A DNA stretch of 64,000 bases from Hypomesus transpacificus. Lineage: Eukaryota > Chordata > Actinopteri > Osmeriformes > Osmeridae. The notes below the pieces were generated by a model. The model ran no database searches, was not told the DNA's origin, and worked only from the letters and a program-made list of their open reading frames with translations. Where the stretch lies: assembly GCF_021917145.1 (NCBI RefSeq), contig NC_061074.1:13683772-13747771 (forward strand), given 5' to 3'. This document shows positions 11,901 to 22,600 of the stretch, in pieces. Each line of letters opens with the position of its first letter. Within the stretch, counting starts at the first letter, position 1. The position numbers and the translations under genes were made by a program.

Positions 11901-12109
11901 AGGGGTCTGAATACTTATGACTGTGTGATATTTCAGTTTTCTTTTTTAATACATTTGCTATGTCAACATTTCATTTTTTTTCTGTCAAGATGGGGTGCTG
12001 AGTGTACATTAATGAGAAATAAAATGAACTTTTTTGATTTCAGCAAATGGCTGCAATGAAACAAAGAGTGAAACATTTTAAGGGGTCTGAATACTTTCCG
12101 CACCCACTG
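8984..12109 (-). mobile_element. Tc1-like transposon, internally deleted, hosting a LINE
   Basis: Terminal inverted repeats begin CAGTGGGTACGGAAAGTATT and end with the reverse complement, with TA on both sides. Transposase remnants read on the minus strand: a central block ([36 protein letters not shown]) and, nearer the left end, the C-terminal region (RICKEEWQRIP, SFPRRLMAV). Family knowledge predicts a DDE transposase of about 340 residues; the N-terminal part is missing and the remaining frame is broken, so it cannot move itself. A LINE at 9734-11836 occupies the middle, and several hundred bases of the element are absent there. It inserted in the OR spacer that is continuous in the units at 16.3 and 19.6 kb. 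Confidence 0.88.
9734..11836 (-). mobile_element. 5'-truncated L2/CR1-type LINE inside the Tc1-like element
   Basis: Reverse-transcriptase sequence reads from high to low coordinates in three overlapping frames (about 11848-11198, 11345-10521 and 10630-10193), so there are at least two frameshifts. Visible motifs are [55 protein letters not shown] and [15 protein letters not shown]. The catalytic FADD box reads FAED, so the second metal-binding Asp is lost. No endonuclease domain is present, as in a 5' truncation. The 3' end is a short run of TTGAAAC repeats, a tail type used by L2/CR1-group LINEs. It is a dead copy; 4949-5512 is a second fragment of the same family. Confidence 0.88.
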
Positions 12110-12119
12110 TATATATCAA

Positions 12120-12486
12120 TGACTGTAAAAAGAATACAGCAAGGCATGATTTGTGATCAATCAGTTATTCCATGTCAATATGTGGATGCTACAGTGAGAC
12201 GAGGGCAAAGGCCCAATCTAGGGCTCTTTGTTCTTTGTTAATTTGCAACATGTAGTCATGGTAACGTATTGGACAGTGTAGAGTCATTTTGATTTTACGG
12301 CTGAGCTTCCTGATGATATCCTGCTATTGTTAGTATCATAACAGTTATTGTAGTCTAAAGAGACTGAAGAGGGTCATTAAGGGGGATGTGTGTGTAAGTG
12401 TGTCAGAAAAAGAGAGTGAGACAGAGAGAGAGTGCATGTGTGTGAGCGAATGTCGGGGAATCAGCACAGTCAGGTGGGTGTGCTGA
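12120..12486 (+). promoter_or_regulatory. Upstream region of OR A
   Basis: Matches 16360-16750 (B) and 19650-20045 (C). It holds a GT- and GA-rich tract (GTGTGTGTAAGTGTGTCAG, then GAGACAGAGAGAGAG) followed by a block with GAATCAGCACAGTCAGG just before the TATA-like box. Every group 1 gene has such a purine/GT tract in this place, which suggests promoter architecture rather than chance. Confidence 0.5.
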
Positions 12487-12600
12487 CTATAAGTAAGGTA
12501 ACTGGTTAACTACCACAGCCTATCTGGCAAGAGTCATGTTCAATTGTATTTTTCATATCAACAAAAAATCTAGTGACCTATCAAACAGAGAAACTCTGGT
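12487..12600 (+). promoter_or_regulatory. TATA-like box and non-coding first exon of OR A
   Basis: CTATAAGTA at 12487 is followed by a conserved leader. The leader ends TCAAACAGAGAAACTCTG at 12598 and abuts a GT donor (GTAAGAAC). The acceptor (TTTTATAG) lies just before the coding exon at 12967. The same leader occurs in all six group 1 genes. Transcription start is inferred to lie about 30 bases after the TATA-like box. Confidence 0.6.
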
Positions 12601-12970
12601 AAGAACCTATTATCTCAATGGCTATATCTTGGATTAAAAAATGTTTATTTTTAATTAAAAATATAAAATCAAGGGTTTTTCCCTTCAATAGTCAAAAGGT
12701 GAGAACATGGGACAGGTGGATGAAAGATACCTCACATGAGGACTCCACAGTTAGTCTATTGAAAAGTAGAGGAAGATTCATAGACACTCAGAAATTATAT
12801 TTATGTTCAATATTGATAATGTTCTCTTTATACAAAAAAATACAATTTGCAAAAAAAATGCGATATAACTTTTTTTTTATCCTGCCTTGCTTTACAGGGC
12901 TATGCAATCTACAGGGTAAATTGTTTCAATTAATTTGACCTATTTGTGTTCTGTTATGTTTTATAGGACC

Positions 12971-13948
12971 ATGGAATCTAACAATAAATCAACATTTGTG
13001 GTTCAAGAAATCATAATTACAGGACTGGATGGTGTGCTGTACCCCAAGTTAGTTGGAGCAGCAATTCTGTTTGTTCTTCTTTTCATTCTGTTTGGAAATT
13101 TTACCAACATTTCTATAATTGCATTCAACAAACACCTGCATTCTCCTATGTACTTTTTAATTTGTACATTGGCGATGGTTGACATTATCTATGCAAGCAG
13201 CATGAGTACTACTATGCTTAATGTCCTCCTTGGAGAGGAGAGAAGAGTACCATTTTCTCTTTGCATTTTACAACAATTCATGTTTCATTTAGGAACCTAT
13301 ATGGAGCCCCTCACCATTACTCTGATGGCTTTTGACCGACTTATAGCCATCTCATACCCTTTAAGATATCACACTATCTTATCTAATAGAACTATTTCTC
13401 TGCTCATAGTGGTTATATGGACAATAGGGAGTACTTTATCAGGAGTTTGGACAGTCATAGTAAACAATCTTCCCTTTTGTAACTCAAATGAAACTCCATA
13501 CCCCTTTTGTGATTTTCCAGGACTGGTCAGAGCTGCTTGTGTGGATCCCACAATGTATTTTAAAATTGCATCAACATTATTTAACTGTGTGTTGTGGACA
13601 AACTTTTGCCTCATTATTGTGTCATACATGAGGATAATTTATGCAGTTGTTAAAATGTCTTCATCTACACACAGGAAAAAAACATTTAGTACCTGTATAT
13701 CTCATGTTGTAGTAGTGGCTTGCTTTTTCTTCCCCAAAATGGTGCTTTCATTGTCACAAGTCAAAAATATAGGTTTCTCACTCACCTTTTCCATCAGAAA
13801 TGGCATTTCTATTTGTTCTACTCTTGGGCCCTCACTTGTGAACCCATGTGTCTATGGACTCAATACAAAAGAAATTCGAAACCATGTAAAACTCTTTTTT
13901 AAAAATATTTTATTTTTTAACAAAGTAAGGTTAAAGTTGATTCCATGA
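12971..13948 (+). CDS. Olfactory receptor A (group 1), intact
   Basis: A 325-residue odorant receptor in one coding exon. The start is ATG 12971 (MESNNKSTF), because the acceptor TTTTATAG ends at 12966; the in-frame ATG at 12935 lies in the intron. Visible features are an N-terminal NKS glycosylation site, TM1 with FGNFTNISII, TM2 LHSPMYFLI, the TM3-end motif MAFDRLIAISYPLRYH, TM6 KTFSTCISHVVVVACFFF and TM7 GPSLVNPCVYGLNTKEIR. The usual DRY triplet reads DRL and the usual VAIC reads IAIS, a change shared by the whole group. It should act in olfactory neurons through the olfactory G protein; the ligand is unknown. Closest to B and C (FNKHLHSP in all three). Confidence 0.93.
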   Translation: MESNNKSTFVVQEIIITGLDGVLYPKLVGAAILFVLLFILFGNFTNISIIAFNKHLHSPMYFLICTLAMVDIIYASSMSTTMLNVLLGEERRVPFSLCILQQFMFHLGTYMEPLTITLMAFDRLIAISYPLRYHTILSNRTISLLIVVIWTIGSTLSGVWTVIVNNLPFCNSNETPYPFCDFPGLVRAACVDPTMYFKIASTLFNCVLWTNFCLIIVSYMRIIYAVVKMSSSTHRKKTFSTCISHVVVVACFFFPKMVLSLSQVKNIGFSLTFSIRNGISICSTLGPSLVNPCVYGLNTKEIRNHVKLFFKNILFFNKVRLKLIP

Positions 13949-14324
13949 TGGTTTTCAGTCTTACATGTAATAGGCAAAACTGTTATAACATTAATAAATA
14001 AAATGTCAAATAGCAGTATTATCTGCATTTACATTATTAATCATTTTACTTGATGATGTATATTTTTTGTTGGTGGTGAAAGATCTGGGACACCGATCTG
14101 GAAACATCAAAATGTGCTCAGAATTCGAGTCGGCCATTCCTGAAATCTGATTGCCCCCCGCAGTGACCTCTGTGGGTGCGTAGAATTGGTTAAATCAATT
14201 GTCACATACCTTCAGTAAATAATCGTGCAGGACACTCCGAGACCCATGCACTGTTCGTTAGCAACACAGTCATGTCACACAGTCTTGACACTCCTACTTC
14301 AGCCAGAGCACTTACTTTGTTTAA

Positions 14325-14410
14325 GACCAGAATCAGAATCAGATTTATTCGCCATGAAAGTTTGCACTGACAAGGAATTTGCTTTGGCAGGAGGAACTCA
14401 CTCACACTCC
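14325..14410 (-). mobile_element. LINE 3'-tail fragment
   Basis: AGAATCAGAATCAGATTTAT followed by a block around ACAAGGAATTTGCTTTGGCA is, from memory, a common 3' end of teleost LINEs read in reverse. No coding part is present. The surrounding 14040-14700 is foreign to the OR units and replaces most of a receptor gene. Confidence 0.45.
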
Positions 14411-14715
14411 ATAGTTTTCCAGTTTGATAAAAGATGGTCAGTGCTTTATTCCTGTTTCCACATCAGCCTCCACCATTGGTTCTGTGTTCTCTCTGCCTAA
14501 GGGGAAATGTATATCTCAGCTCTCTGCCATGGATGTTGAGACAGTGTCTCAGTTGGGTTTGACAGAGAGTTGGTGCCGGCAGAACCATATACACCAAGAC
14601 GAATGTGTTTGCATTGTGAATAAAGTGTTTATTACCTACAACTGAGTGTTCCTGTCTGAACCAATATTTATAAACCTGTCTTAAAAGCTGTGTGAACGTC
14701 TACTAGGTTATTTTC

Positions 14716-14870
14716 ATAGGTTTCTCACTCCAACAGAAATGGCCTTTCTATTTGTTCTACTCTTGGACCCTCACTTGTGAACCCATATGTGTATGGACTT
14801 CATACAAAAGACATTACAAACCGTGTAGCACTCGTTTTTAAAGATAATCATTTTTTTTATTAAAGTAGAT
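14716..14870 (+). pseudogene. 3'-end relic of a group 1 OR
   Basis: The last 150 or so bases of a receptor survive: ACAGAAATGGCCTTTCTATT through the TM7 region (CTCACTTGTGAACCCATATG) to the tail and a stop near 14868. Next comes the normal 3' flank of a group 1 unit. The start and the first six membrane spans are gone, and eight bases are missing near 14730 compared with C. It is closest to receptor C (same late stop). Confidence 0.8.
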
Positions 14871-14879
14871 TCCATGACA

Positions 14880-16750
14880 GTTCCCAGTCTAAATAAGCAG
14901 ATGGGTATTTTTTTGAAGGTCAAAGGACCACTACGTTTAACCCTGAAGGTAGACCTCACTCTATGATGTCCTGTAACCACATTTCCCTTCAGAAAAGGCT
15001 TCGAAAGGTCAGTAGGACATGAGACTGGAGTTGGCAAGAGTCAGACAATATTTCAACATACAAAGTCTCAAAGGCATGCCCATGTCTTTCAACAACACAG
15101 TAAATGAAGTCTTGGTGGAGAACATCTTAATTGTTGTTTCTCTGAAACTTTGCTCCCATGTGTGTCATTAACAAGGTGTGCACACTGTATTTGTGTTCCT
15201 GTAATCCTTCACTGAGATTCAACTAAGAATAAACATTGTTGTCACTGTAAGTCATTAAAAAGTTGATAAAACTAAGTTAAAATTACAAACAGGCCTACTC
15301 TCAACTGTCAATGATGCATGGGAAACATGTCATGAAAAAATTGTATAATAAAACGAATGACTTTAAAATATATTCCTACACATTTGTTATGAGATGAATT
15401 GAAATTCATCACAACAATTTTGTTAGTGGATTTGTATCCATTCGTTCTCAATTTGAAACCAACCCGGTATTCAATTTCTGTTGTCCTACTGTCTTGTTTT
15501 GAAATGTTAATATTACTGAACCTTATTAATAATAAATCCCCAGAGCTAATATACATGACACCTGACTCGGGGCCCAGAGGGGTTTATAATATCTATTAAC
15601 CCCTGAAACCAGCTGAAAACCTGTCTGGGGCATAAATGATAATTAATTGTATTTTCCCATATGGAAGCCAGAATCTCTGAAGTAGGATCCATATTACTTA
15701 ATTTCAACACAAGAGATGAGGGACAAAAGATTCTCATGTGAAACTATTATTTTACTAAACATTAGTAGAATGCACCTAAGTCAGTACTGCAAGGTTTGAC
15801 TTCCTTTCAATGGATTGTTCCTCATCCATGTAGTATGTGGTTTATGCAGTAAGACTAGGGCAAAAGACAATAATTTGCTCTTTGTCAACACTCAACTGTT
15901 GTGATTCAATAAAGCTCTAAGATTTACAGGATGCAATAAGTAAGATCTTTCATTTATTCAAGCATGGACAGAAGGCTCACAGCAATGGTGACAGCCTTGC
16001 ACAAACCTGTTTACAAAGGACAGAAAGAAGAGGGAGGCCTTCACATAGATACCAGTAAACAAGCAGGTACTATTGGTCAACAGGAGATAAACAGTAAAGT
16101 TAATCAAAACTGAACCTGCACTAACTAAAGCTGTCATTGGTCATCTTTGATCGTGTCCTATTAAAATGTTTGTCATAATGCCATTATCTAAGTTTAAAAA
16201 AAAGCACTACCATATATAAAGCATTGTTCTTATTTGCATGTTTCTAAAGAGACATTACAGGGCTTCATTAGAAGGTCTACCTTTTCTGACATGTTCATTA
16301 ATACGACTAGATGGCACAAAAATAATATTCACCTATACATAACTGTTTATGTATATATTAAGGACTGTAAAGGGAATACAGCAAGGCATGATTTGTGATC
16401 AATCAGTTATGATTTGTGATCAATCAGTTATTCCATGTCAAATATATGGATGCTACAGTGAGACGAGGTCAAAGGCCCAATCTAAGGCCCTTTGTTCTTT
16501 GTCAATCTGCAACATGTAGTCATGGTAACATATTTGAAAGTGAAGGGTCATTTTGATTATCCAGCTGAGCTTCCTGACGACATCCTGCTATTGTTAGTAT
16601 CATAACAGTTTTTGTAGTCTAAAGAGACTGAAGAGGGTCATTAAGGGGGATGTGTGTGTAAGTGTGTCAGAAAAAGAGAGTGAGACAGAGAGAGAGTGCA
16701 TGTGTGTGAGCAAATGTAGGGGAATCAGCACAGTCAGGTGGGTGTGCTGA
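14880..16750 (+). repeat. Group 1 OR unit spacer before receptor B
   Basis: Downstream flank of the 14.7 kb relic followed by the upstream spacer of B. It matches 18190-20045 and 21480-22600 nearly base for base. It lacks the IS630 and Tc1/LINE insertions of the first unit and so shows the empty sites. The ORFs in it are short and not conserved. Confidence 0.8.
16304..16316 (+). promoter_or_regulatory. CTCF-like motif 4 (one base off)
   Basis: CGACTAGATGGCA, same unit position as the motif at 19594, but with CG in place of the usual CC at its first two bases; binding may be weakened. Confidence 0.35.
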
Positions 16751-16863
16751 CTATAAGTAAGGTAACAGGTTAACTACCACAGCCTATCTGGCAAGAGTCA
16801 TGTTCAATTGTACTTTTCATATCGACAAAAATCTAGTGACCTGTCAAACAGAGAAACTCTGGT
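16751..16863 (+). promoter_or_regulatory. TATA-like box and non-coding first exon of OR B
   Basis: CTATAAGT at 16751, then the conserved leader ending GAGAAACTCTG at 16861 and a GTAAGT donor. The coding-exon acceptor (CTTCACAG) ends at 17187. Confidence 0.6.
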
Positions 16864-17191
16864 AAGTACCTGTTATTTCAATGGCTATATATTGGATAAA
16901 AAAATATGTATTTTTAATTAAGAATATAAATCAAGGGTTTTTCCCCTCAATAGTCAAAAGGTGAGAACATGGGACAGGTGGATGAAAGATACCTCATATG
17001 AGGACTCCACAGTTAGTCTATTGAAAAGTAGAGGAAGAAGATGAGGAACAAACAATATTGAATTCATAGATACTCAGAAATAATATTTATGATCAATACG
17101 TATAATGTTCTCTTTATTCAAGAACATACACTTTACAAAACAAATGCAATATTACATCTTTTTTTTTTATCTTGCCATGCTTCACAGGGCT

Positions 17192-18187
17192 ATGGAGTCT
17201 AACAATAAAACAACATTTGTGGTTCAAGAAATCATAATTACAGGACTGGATGGTGTGCCATACCCCAAGTTGGTTGGAGCAGCAATTCTGTGTGTTCTTC
17301 TTTTCATTCTGTTTGGAAGTTTCACCAATATTGCTATAATTGCATTCAACAAACACCTGCACTCTCCTATGTACTTTTTAATTTGTGCATTGGCGATGAT
17401 TGACATTATCTATGCAAGCAGCATGAGTACTACTATGCTTAATGTACTCCTTGGAGAGGAGAGAAGAGTACCATTTTCTCTTTGCATTTTACAACACTTC
17501 ATGTTTCATTTAGGAACTCATATAGAGCCCCTCACCATTACTCTGATGGCTTTTGACCGATTAATAGCCATCTCATACCCTTTAAGATATCACACTATCT
17601 TATCTAACAGAACTATTTCTCTGCTTATAGTGGTTATATGGGCAATAGGGAGTATATGGACTGCCATTTTGACAGTCATAGTAAACAATCTTCCCTTTTG
17701 TAACTCAAATAAAACTCCATACCCCTTTTGTGATTTTCCTGGACTGGTCAGAACAGCTTGTGTGGATCCCACAATGTATTTTAAAATTGTATCAACATTA
17801 TTTAACTCTGTGTTGTGGACAAATTTTTGCCTCATTATTGTGTCATACATGAGGATAATTTATGCAGTTATTAAAATGTCTTCCTCTACACACAGGAGAA
17901 AAACATTTAGTACCTGTATATCTCATGTCGTAGTGGTGGCTTGCTTTTTCTTCCCCAAAATGATGCTTTCATTGTCACAAGTCTCAAATATAGGTTTCTC
18001 ACTCACTTTTTCCAACAGAAATGGCCTTTCTATTTGTTCTACTCTTGGACCCTCACTTGTGAACCCATATGTCTACGGACTTCATACAAAAGAGATTCGA
18101 AACCGTGTAACACTCTTTTTTAAAGATAATTATTTTTGTAATAAAGTAGGGTTAAAGTTGATTCCATGCAGTTCTCAGTCTAAATAA
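17192..18187 (+). CDS. Olfactory receptor B (group 1), intact
   Basis: A 331-residue receptor starting at ATG 17192 (MESNNKTTF), four bases after the acceptor; the longer open frame from 17105 runs through the intron. It is very close to A and C along its length, including LHSPMYFLI, MAFDRLIAISYPLRYH, the TM6 block and NPYVYGLHTKEIRNR. The C-terminal tail is a few residues longer than A's (ends SSQSK). The start codons of B and C lie 3.4 kb apart, matching the unit length. The single coding exon, leader and promoter plan suggest it is functional. Confidence 0.93.
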   Translation: MESNNKTTFVVQEIIITGLDGVPYPKLVGAAILCVLLFILFGSFTNIAIIAFNKHLHSPMYFLICALAMIDIIYASSMSTTMLNVLLGEERRVPFSLCILQHFMFHLGTHIEPLTITLMAFDRLIAISYPLRYHTILSNRTISLLIVVIWAIGSIWTAILTVIVNNLPFCNSNKTPYPFCDFPGLVRTACVDPTMYFKIVSTLFNSVLWTNFCLIIVSYMRIIYAVIKMSSSTHRRKTFSTCISHVVVVACFFFPKMMLSLSQVSNIGFSLTFSNRNGLSICSTLGPSLVNPYVYGLHTKEIRNRVTLFFKDNYFCNKVGLKLIPCSSQSK

Positions 18188-20045
18188 GCAGATGGGTATT
18201 TTTTTGAAAGTCAAAGGACCACTACATTTCACCCTGAAGGTAGACCTCACACTATGATGTCCTGTAACCACATTTCCTTTCAGAAAAGGCTTCGAAAGGT
18301 CAGTAGGTCATGAGACTGGAGTTGGCAAGAGTCAGACAATATGACAACATACAAAGTCTCAAAGGCATGCCCATGTCTTTCAACAACACAGTAAATGAAG
18401 TCTTGGTGGAGAACATCTTAATTGTTGTTTCTCTGAAACTTTGCTCCCATGTGTGTCATTAACAAGGTGTGCACACTGTATTTGTGTTCCTGTAATGCTT
18501 CACTGAGATTCAACTAAGAATACATATTTTTGTCACTGTAAGTCATTAAAAAGTTGATAAAACTAAGTTAACATTACAAAGCAGGCCTACTCTCAACTGT
18601 CAATGATGCATGGGAAACATACATAAAAATTGTATAGTAAAACGAATGACTGTAAAAAATATTCCTACGCATTTGTTATGAGATGGATTGAAATTCATCA
18701 CAACAATTTTGTTAGTGGATTTGTATCCATTTGTTCTCAATTTGAAACCAACCCGGTTATTCCATTTCTGTTGTCCTACTGTCTTGTTTGGCAATGTTAA
18801 TATTACAGAACCGTATTAATAATAAACCCCCAGAGCTGATATACATGACACCTGACTCGGGGCCCAGAGGGGTTTATAATATCTATTAACCCATGAAACA
18901 AGCTGAAAACCTGTCTGGGGCATAAATGATAATTAATTGTATTTTCCCATATGGAAGCCAGAATCTCTGAAGTAGGATCCACACTACTTAATTTCAACAC
19001 AAGTGAAGAGGGACAAAGGATGCTCATGTGAAACTGTTGTTTTACGAAATATTAGTAGAATGCACCTAAGTCAGTACTGCAAGATTTGACTTCCTTTCAA
19101 TGGATTGTTCCTCATCCATATAGTGTGGTTTATGCAGTAAGACTAGGGCAAAAGACAATCACACCTTAACTATTTGTCAACACTCAACTGTTGTGATTCT
19201 ATAAAGCTCTAAGATTTACAGGATGAAATAAGTAAGATCTTTCATTTATTCATGCATGGAGAGAAGGCTCACAGCAATGGTGACAGCCTTGCACAAACAT
19301 ATTTACAAGGGACAGAAAGAGGAGGGAGGCCATCAAATAGATGGATAAACAAGCAGGTACTATTGGACAACAGGAGATAAACAGTAGAGTTAATCAAAAC
19401 TGAACCTTCACTAACTTAAGCTGTCGTCGGTCATCTTTGATCGTGTCCTATTAAAATGTTTGTCATAATGCCATTATCTAAGTTTTAAAAAGCACTACCA
19501 TATTTAAAGCATTTTTCTTATTTGCATGTTTCTAACGAGACATTACAGGGCTTCATTCGAAGGTTTACCTTTTCTGACATGTTCATTATAATACCACTAG
19601 ATGGCACAAAAATAATATTCACCTATACATAAATGTCTATGTATATATTACTGTGATGACTGTAAAGAAAATACAGCAAGGCATGATTTGTGATCAATCA
19701 GTTATGATTTGTGATCAATCAGTTATTCCATGTCAAATATATGGATGCTACAGTGAGACGAGGTCAAAGGCCCAATCTAGGGCCCTTTGTTCTTTGTCAA
19801 TCTGCAACATGTAGTCATGGTAACGTATTTGAAAGTGAAGGGTCATTTTGATTGTCCGGCTGAGCTTCCTGACGACATCCTGCTATTGTTAGTATCATAA
19901 CAGTTATTATTGTCTAGAGAGACTGAGGAGGGTCATTAAGGGAGACGTGTGTGTATGTGTATGAGAAAAGGACAGTGAGACAGACAGAGAGTACCTGTGT
20001 GTGGGGTAATGTGAGGGAATCAGCACAGTCAGGTGGGTGTGCTGA
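18188..20045 (+). repeat. Group 1 OR unit spacer between B and C
   Basis: Contains the 3' flank of B and the upstream spacer of C, highly similar to 14880-16750. A direct repeat of TGTGATCAATCAGTTAT occurs twice in a row near 19690, as it also does near 16390. Confidence 0.8.
19594..19606 (+). promoter_or_regulatory. CTCF-like motif 5
   Basis: CCACTAGATGGCA in the spacer upstream of C, the same unit position as motifs 2 to 4. Confidence 0.45.
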
Positions 20046-20159
20046 CTATAAGTAAGGTAACAGGTTAACTACCACAGCCTTCCTGGCAAGAGTCATGTTC
20101 AATTGTACTTTTTTTATAAACAAAGAATCTAGTGACCTGTCAAACAGAGAAACTCTGGT
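20046..20159 (+). promoter_or_regulatory. TATA-like box and non-coding first exon of OR C
   Basis: CTATAAGT at 20046, leader ending GAGAAACTCTG at 20157, then a GTAAGT donor. The intron (to 20588) carries a tandemly repeated T-rich/AAGTAGAGGAAGA block at 20325-20450 that A and B lack. Confidence 0.6.
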
Positions 20160-20324
20160 AAGTACCTGTTATTTCAATGGCTATATAGTGGATTAAAAAT
20201 ATTTGTTTTTAATTAGGAATATAAATCAAGGGTTTTTACCCTCAATAGTCAAGAGGTGAGAACATGGAACAGGTGGATGAAAGATACCTCATATGAGGAC
20301 TCCACAGTTAGTCTATTGAAAAGT

Positions 20325-20450
20325 AGAGGAGGAAGATTAAGAACAAATGTTTTTTGTTCTTTTTTTAGTAGAGGAAGATGATTAAGAACTTCTTTTTTTT
20401 TTTTTTAAGTAGACTTTTTTTTTTTTTAAGTAGAGGAAGAAGATTAAGAA
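20325..20450 (+). repeat. Tandem AAGTAGAGGAAGA / poly-T repeat in the OR C intron
   Basis: The unit AGTAGAGGAAGA-GATTAAGAA is repeated three times, separated by runs of T up to 14 long. In B the same place holds one unit. Likely replication slippage or insertion of poly-T tracts. Confidence 0.65.
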
Positions 20451-20592
20451 AAAATAATACTGAATTCATAGACATTCCGAAATAATATTTATGATCGATA
20501 GGAATATGGTTCTCTTTATTGAAGAATATACACTTTACAAAACAAATGCAATATTACTTCTTTTTTTTTATCTTGCCATGCTTCACAGGGCT

Positions 20593-21468
20593 ATGGAGAC
20601 TAACAATAAAACAACATTTGTGGTTCAAGAAATCATAATTACAGGACTGGATGGTGTGCCATACCCCAAGTTGGTTGGAGCAGCAATTCTGTTTGTTCTT
20701 CTTTTCATTCTGTTTGGAAGTTTCACCAATATTGCTATAATTGCATTCAACAAACACCTGCACTCTCCTATGTACTTTTTAATTTGTGCATTGGCGATGG
20801 TTGACATTATCTATGCAAGTAGCATGAGTACTACTATGCTTAATGTACTCCTTGGAGAGGAGAGAAGAGTACCATTTTCTCTTTGCATTTTACAACACTT
20901 CATGTTTCATTTAGGAACTCATATGGAGCCCCTCACTATTACTCTGATGGCTTTTGACCGATTAATAGCCATCTCATACCCTTTAAGATATCACACTATC
21001 TTATCTAACAGAACTATTTCTCTGCTCATAGTGGTTATATGGGCAATAGGGAGTATATGGTCAGCCGTTTGGACAGTTATAGTAAACAATCTTCCCTTTT
21101 GTAACTCAAATAAAACTCCATAAACTCCAAATTTTTGCCTCATTATTGTGTCATACATGAGGATAATTTATGCAGTTATTAAAATGTCTTCATCTACACA
21201 CAGGAGAAAAACATTTAGTACCTGTATATCTCATGTCGTAGTGGTGGCTTGCTTTTTCTTCCCCAAAATGGTGCTTTCATTGTCACAAGTCTCAAATATA
21301 GGTTTCTCACTCACTTTTTCCAACAGAAATGGCCTTTCTATTTGTTCTACTCTTGGACCCTCACTTGTGAACCCATATGTCTACGGACTTCATACAAAAG
21401 ACATTCGAAACCGTGTGGCACTCTTTTTTAAAGATAATTACTTTTTAAATAAAGTAGGGTTAAAGTAG
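20593..21468 (+). pseudogene. Olfactory receptor C (group 1), broken by an internal deletion
   Basis: The gene opens normally at ATG 20593 (METNNKTTF) and matches B through the second extracellular loop (CNSNKTP). About 100 bases present in B are then missing near 21121, and the frame ends at once in TAA. The rest, from the TM5 region (CLIIVSYMRIIYA) to a stop near 21468, is intact in another frame. The junction reads ACTCCATAAACTCCAAAT, so the short match AACTCCA may have promoted the deletion. The lost part covers the loop with the SPYPFCDF-like motif and the start of TM5, so no working receptor is expected. High identity to B elsewhere implies a recent loss. Confidence 0.9.
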
Positions 21469-21475
21469 ATTCCAT

Positions 21476-22600
21476 GCAGTTCTCAGTCTAAATAAGCAGA
21501 TGGGTATTTTTTGGAAGTCAAAGGACCACTTTGTTTAACCCTGAAGGTAGACCTCACACTATGATGTCCTGTAACCACATTTCCTTTCAGAAAAGGCTTC
21601 GAAAGGTCAGTAGGTCATGAGACTGGAGTTGGCAAGAGTCAGACAATATGACAACATACAAAGTCTCAAAGGCATGCCCATGTCTTTCAACAACACAGTA
21701 AATGAAGTCTTGGTGGAGAATATCTTAATTGTTGTTTCTCTGAAACTTTGCTCCCATGTGTGTCATTAACAAGGTGTGCACACTGTATTTGTGTTCCTGT
21801 AATGCTTCACTGAGATCAAACTAAGAATAAACATTGTTGTCACTGTAAGTCATTAAAAAGTTGATAAAACTAAGTTAACATTACAAAGCAGGCCTATTCT
21901 CAACTGTCAATGATGCATGGGAAACATACATAAAAATTGTATAATAAAACGAATGACTGTAAAAAATATTCCTAAACATTTGTTATGAGATGGATTGAAA
22001 TTCATCACAACAGTTTTGTTAGTGGATTTGTATCCATTTGTTCTCAATTTGAAACCAACCCGGTTATTCCATTTCTGTTGTCCTACTGTCTTGTTTTGAA
22101 ATGTTAATATTACTGAAACTTATTTTAATAAACCCCCAGAGCCGATCGAAATGACACCTGATTCGGGGCCCAGAGGGGTTTATAATATCTATTAACCCAT
22201 GAAACAAGCTGAAAACCATGCTGGGGCATGAATATTAATAAATAGTATTTTCCCACTTGGAAGCCAGTATCTCCTAAGTAGGATCCACACTACTTAATTT
22301 TATCACAAGTGATGAGGGACATAAGATTCTTATGTGAAACTATTATGTTAAAAAATATTAGTAGAATGCACTTAAGTACTGCAAGATTTGACTTCCTTTC
22401 AATGGATTGTTCCTCATCCATATAGTATGTGGTTTATGCAGTAAGACTAGGGCAAAAGACAATCACACCTTTGCTCTTTGTCAACACTCAACTGTTGTGA
22501 TTCAATAAAGCTCTAAGATTTACAGGATGAAATAAGTAAGATCTTTCATTTATTCATGCATGAAGAAAAACTCACAGCAATGGTGACAGCATTGCACAAT
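21476..22600 (+). repeat. Group 1 OR unit spacer after C
   Basis: Same 3' flank and upper spacer as 14880-16000 and 18188-19300. The match fades near 22600, where the upstream region of D begins, so unit conservation breaks between C and D. Confidence 0.75.
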
